Part shown: positions 61,172 through 64,000 of the stretch, one piece after another | Layout: the number at the start of each line of letters is the position of its first letter | Numbering within the stretch: position 1 is the stretch's first letter | From: Flagellimonas nanhaiensis | GTDB lineage: Bacteria; Bacteroidota; Bacteroidia; Flavobacteriales; Flavobacteriaceae | NCBI RefSeq assembly: GCF_003382275.1 | Contig: NZ_QTJX01000001.1 | Coordinates: forward strand, 558,001 to 622,000 | Direction of reading: 5' to 3' | Length of the DNA stretch: 64,000 nt | Notes under the pieces: generated by a model | Databases searched by the model: none | Told to the model about the DNA's origin: nothing | The model's input: the letters and a program-made list of their open reading frames with translations, nothing else | Position numbers and translations under genes: made by a program

Positions 61172-64000
61172 ATGAAAACAAACTTGACGAACAGAAGTAT
61201 TAAAAATGCATTTTTGGGTTTAGGGATAATAGCCTTTATCGCCAATGCATATTCATTGGAGAACCATCCAAAATTGGATAAATCTCCATCCTTGGAGATG
61301 ATGGCACCATTCCATGGAGGTGGTGGGCATAACCATATTTATGAAATCAATACGGCCTATAAACTTTATCAGGTCTGTAAAAATGATATTGAGGGCTTTC
61401 ATAGCAAAATTGGTGGTGGGGATTACCAGTATCCATCAATTCGGGATGAGGTGAACCAGCATATGATTTCCCGAGCCAGTACTGGTGAAATGTACTTTGA
61501 GTTCTTGACCAATGCTGTACCAAATAATTATTCAGGATCCTCTGTCACCTTTGCCTTCTATTCCAATATCGATTTAAATCTAAGAGAGCCATACGATGTA
61601 TTTGCAAATGATCAATTGGTAATGACGTTTATTGCAAACGAAGATGGAACCTTGAAAATTTTGAATCATGAAAATGGCACCACGGCTGAGTACATCCTTG
61701 TCAAAAGAGATTTGAACAAAGACGGAGTAGGCCTATTCCGATTGACATTACCCACTTCAATGGTCGGAAAAGGGAAGCAAGCAAGAATAAAGGTGCAAGG
61801 GCACAAAAAAGGAAGCAATTCGTGGTTCATGTTGGCTAAAGCCAACAATCTCCTTGAAAACCTAAGGATGTCCAGTGAGCAAGAAGCATCTTTCAGCATA
61901 AAAACCAAAGATGGTATCATGCACATAGATGCACCCACACATTTTGCAGGTAAACAGGTGCAAGTTATTAGCGATGGTAAGAAAAGCAAAAAAGTAGTTT
62001 TTAGTGCTCAGGGCGAACTGGCAAAAGCCTCAATTCGAATAAATGCTCCCAAAAAAGAATTTAAGATTGTTTATGGGGATGACAGTATAGAGTTTCCTTT
62101 GGAGAATGGTATTGCCTCGAATACATCGGATATCTTGGGGGCATACTTTTATGTTTACAATGCCCAAATAAAAAATGGATGGCAGGCTTCAATAACAAAA
62201 TTGTACAAGCCCTCTTTGTTCAACGCATACGACGACTTTTTTGACAGACGAAATGAAGGGGGAAAAGTATCGGTCATGAATTCCAGCCATCAAGATATAG
62301 CCTGGGTGGACCGCCCCGAGATTTGTATTATCCTTAGGGATACCTTGGTGCTGACCCCGGTCATTAACGACGCCTTTGAACGGCCGGATTATGGCTTTGA
62401 TATCGAAGATGGCCTAATGTTAAGGGAATACCTTAACAGACACCCAGATGCTCAGGAGAAACTAACCACTTTATTGAACAAAAAACTGGTTTCTGTGGGA
62501 GCATCATACAATTGTCCCTACGAGGATATGTATGATGGAGAAGACCTTGTACGCCAGTTTTATCTCGGAAAGAAATGGGTGAAGAAAACCTTTGGGGGAT
62601 ATGACTCAAAAGTATACTGGAATGTGGATGTACCGGGGAAGACGTTACAATTTCCCCAAATCATGAAAAAGGCCGGGGTGGAGTATATGGTCATCAGTAG
62701 GCATGCCAAGGGGATGTTCAATTGGGAAAGCCCAGATGGTAGCTCCGTGTTTACCTACTCTCCAGGACATTATGGAAATGACATTATTGAGCTATCCAAA
62801 GAGTTGAGCAGTAAGATGAAATATGCTGCGGAGCAGGTCACTTATTGGAAACCCTCTTTTGAAGAAGGCAAGACCATTACTCCATTATTGTCTAGCCAAG
62901 ATATGATTCCAGCGATGGATTATTCCGATTTTATAGAAGCATGGAACAGTTTTGAGAGTGTAAAAGATGGTGATGGTAATGAAAACCAGGTTTACTTCCC
63001 TGATATGGAATTGATGACCGCCGATGAATTCATGCCCTTGGCCCGTAAAAATGCTACCAAAATAGAAACCATTAGGGGAGAAAGGCCCAATGTATGGGTC
63101 TATATCCACGGTCCTGCCCATCATGAAGCACTTACTGCAAGCCGTGAGGCCTCAAAACTGTTGCCTGCGGCCGAAAAGTTTCTTGCTATTGCCAATACTT
63201 TGGATTCAAAAAGAATGCCGTATCCTTTTGAGGATTTTGATAAAGCATGGCAATCAAAAATTTATCCAGATCATGGTTGGGGCGGACATGATGGTGACAT
63301 TACGGACGACCTCTTCAAAGAAAAGTTGATGGAATCAAAAACCATGGGGACCGACCTCTTGAAAAAAGGAACAAATTTTATCGCCAACAGAATCAAGACC
63401 GATGATAAAAAGGGAATTCCGGTAGTACTTTTCAATAGTCTTTCATGGGAACGCACAGACCCTATTACCGTGTCCATCAACCTTGAAAAAGGTAAGGCAA
63501 AGTCGTTGCAGGTATATGCTTCGGACAAGAAAAAGGCTGTGGCCCAAATTTCCAATAAAAGCCACTATGATGATGGCACTTTAAAAAGTGCGGATGTAGT
63601 TTTTATTGCTGAGAACGTTCCCGCTATTGGGTATAAAACCTATTATGTAAAACCTTCTTTATCAACATCTAAAAAAACAACAGGAATTGGTTCTGCATCT
63701 ACCTATGAAAACGAGTTTTATAAAATTGAATTTGAGAAGGGCGGCATTGGCCAAATATTTGACAAGGAGCTAAAACGAAACCTTTTTAAGACAAATGCTT
63801 TAAAAGCAGGAGAGGTATTCACATTGCATTCTCAAGGAAATGGTGCAGGGGAGTTTGGAGATATTCAACAACCCTTCATGAAAGATTTTGATAAGGTCAG
63901 TAATCATGATGCCAATTGGGAAATTGTAAAAACAGGTGGGGTGTTCACTACATACCGAATCAAGCAGCCAATTTTACATGCCATAGTGGAACAAGATGTT
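61172..64000 (+). CDS. GH38 alpha-mannosidase-like protein, 3' end outside window
   Basis: The frame stays open from ATG 61172 to the window end (943 codons), so the gene is cut. The N-terminus (FLGLGIIAFIANAYS) looks like a signal peptide. A beta-rich N-terminal domain is followed by the GH38 core: SSHQDIAWVDRPEICI (zinc ligands His373 and Asp375) and YWNVDVPGKTLQFPQIMKKAG with probable nucleophile Asp486, then SRHAKGMFNWESPDGS and HHEALTASREAS. It probably releases mannose or a related sugar from glycans in the periplasm. It is the last visible gene of the LacI-controlled locus. Confidence 0.85.
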   Translation, partial: MKTNLTNRSIKNAFLGLGIIAFIANAYSLENHPKLDKSPSLEMMAPFHGGGGHNHIYEINTAYKLYQVCKNDIEGFHSKIGGGDYQYPSIRDEVNQHMISRASTGEMYFEFLTNAVPNNYSGSSVTFAFYSNIDLNLREPYDVFANDQLVMTFIANEDGTLKILNHENGTTAEYILVKRDLNKDGVGLFRLTLPTSMVGKGKQARIKVQGHKKGSNSWFMLAKANNLLENLRMSSEQEASFSIKTKDGIMHIDAPTHFAGKQVQVISDGKKSKKVVFSAQGELAKASIRINAPKKEFKIVYGDDSIEFPLENGIASNTSDILGAYFYVYNAQIKNGWQASITKLYKPSLFNAYDDFFDRRNEGGKVSVMNSSHQDIAWVDRPEICIILRDTLVLTPVINDAFERPDYGFDIEDGLMLREYLNRHPDAQEKLTTLLNKKLVSVGASYNCPYEDMYDGEDLVRQFYLGKKWVKKTFGGYDSKVYWNVDVPGKTLQFPQIMKKAGVEYMVISRHAKGMFNWESPDGSSVFTYSPGHYGNDIIELSKELSSKMKYAAEQVTYWKPSFEEGKTITPLLSSQDMIPAMDYSDFIEAWNSFESVKDGDGNENQVYFPDMELMTADEFMPLARKNATKIETIRGERPNVWVYIHGPAHHEALTASREASKLLPAAEKFLAIANTLDSKRMPYPFEDFDKAWQSKIYPDHGWGGHDGDITDDLFKEKLMESKTMGTDLLKKGTNFIANRIKTDDKKGIPVVLFNSLSWERTDPITVSINLEKGKAKSLQVYASDKKKAVAQISNKSHYDDGTLKSADVVFIAENVPAIGYKTYYVKPSLSTSKKTTGIGSASTYENEFYKIEFEKGGIGQIFDKELKRNLFKTNALKAGEVFTLHSQGNGAGEFGDIQQPFMKDFDKVSNHDANWEIVKTGGVFTTYRIKQPILHAIVEQDV

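Overview
The window looks like a chromosome segment of a marine Flavobacteriaceae bacterium (Bacteroidota). The evidence is a SusC/SusD pair, a giant SprB-repeat protein with a type B gliding/type IX sorting domain, TAnnTTTG promoter boxes, an IntDOT-like integrase with a BfmA/BtgA-like mobilization protein, and a NagB-LmbE fusion. The genus cannot be fixed from the sequence alone.

Region 1 (1-18.5 kb) starts with the end of an acyl-CoA carboxylase gene and a Bcr/CflA-type exporter. It then holds a compact peptidoglycan recovery locus. A minus-strand series runs SusC, SusD, a DigH-like lipoprotein glycan hydrolase, a GNAT protein, an AmpG-like permease, a NagZ-like glucosaminidase, a methyltransferase and AnmK. 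Next to it are two DeoR-type regulators flanking nagB-lmbE, and murQ. Together they could bind and import wall glycan fragments, release GlcNAc, and turn anhydro-MurNAc through MurNAc-6-P and GlcNAc-6-P into fructose-6-P. A PQQ-type sugar dehydrogenase lipoprotein follows.

Region 2 (18.7-27.0 kb) is one 2772-residue SprB-repeat surface protein.

Region 3 (27.2-43.0 kb) is the most striking part. A tRNA-Pro(GGG) gene is followed by a tyrosine integrase and a BfmA-like gene, then by a complete [NiFe]-hydrogenase locus: small and large subunits, maturation protease, two unknown small proteins, a TPR protein, HypABFCDE, an NHL-repeat protein and a nickel permease. The last 14 bases of the tRNA that belong to its 3' end recur at 43022-43035, directly after the cargo. 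This marks a roughly 15.8 kb integrated island. The subunits look like the group 2a (cyanobacterial Hup / mycobacterial Huc) uptake type, so the island probably gives its host the ability to oxidise H2, possibly at low concentration.

Region 4 (43.0-48.9 kb) carries arginine decarboxylase, agmatinase, a deoxyhypusine synthase-like protein, two small proteins, a NUDIX protein and a VOC protein. It ends at an 11-base partial copy of the same tRNA end followed by a terminator, which hints at a second, older island placed in tandem.

Region 5 (48.9-64 kb) is a LacI-controlled catabolic locus. Four copies of a CTAAACCG(A/T)TTTAG palindrome mark its regulator and two transcription units. The genes are a secreted propeller/discoidin-like protein, LacI, two cupin-like paralogues, an RraA-type protein, a sugar MFS permease, an SDR, a solute-binding-protein fold without signal peptide, a crotonase, a lactonase, a type III CoA-transferase, a mannonate dehydratase-like enzyme and a GH38 alpha-mannosidase cut by the window edge. 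The combination suggests an oxidative sugar-acid route with an unusual CoA-dependent branch.
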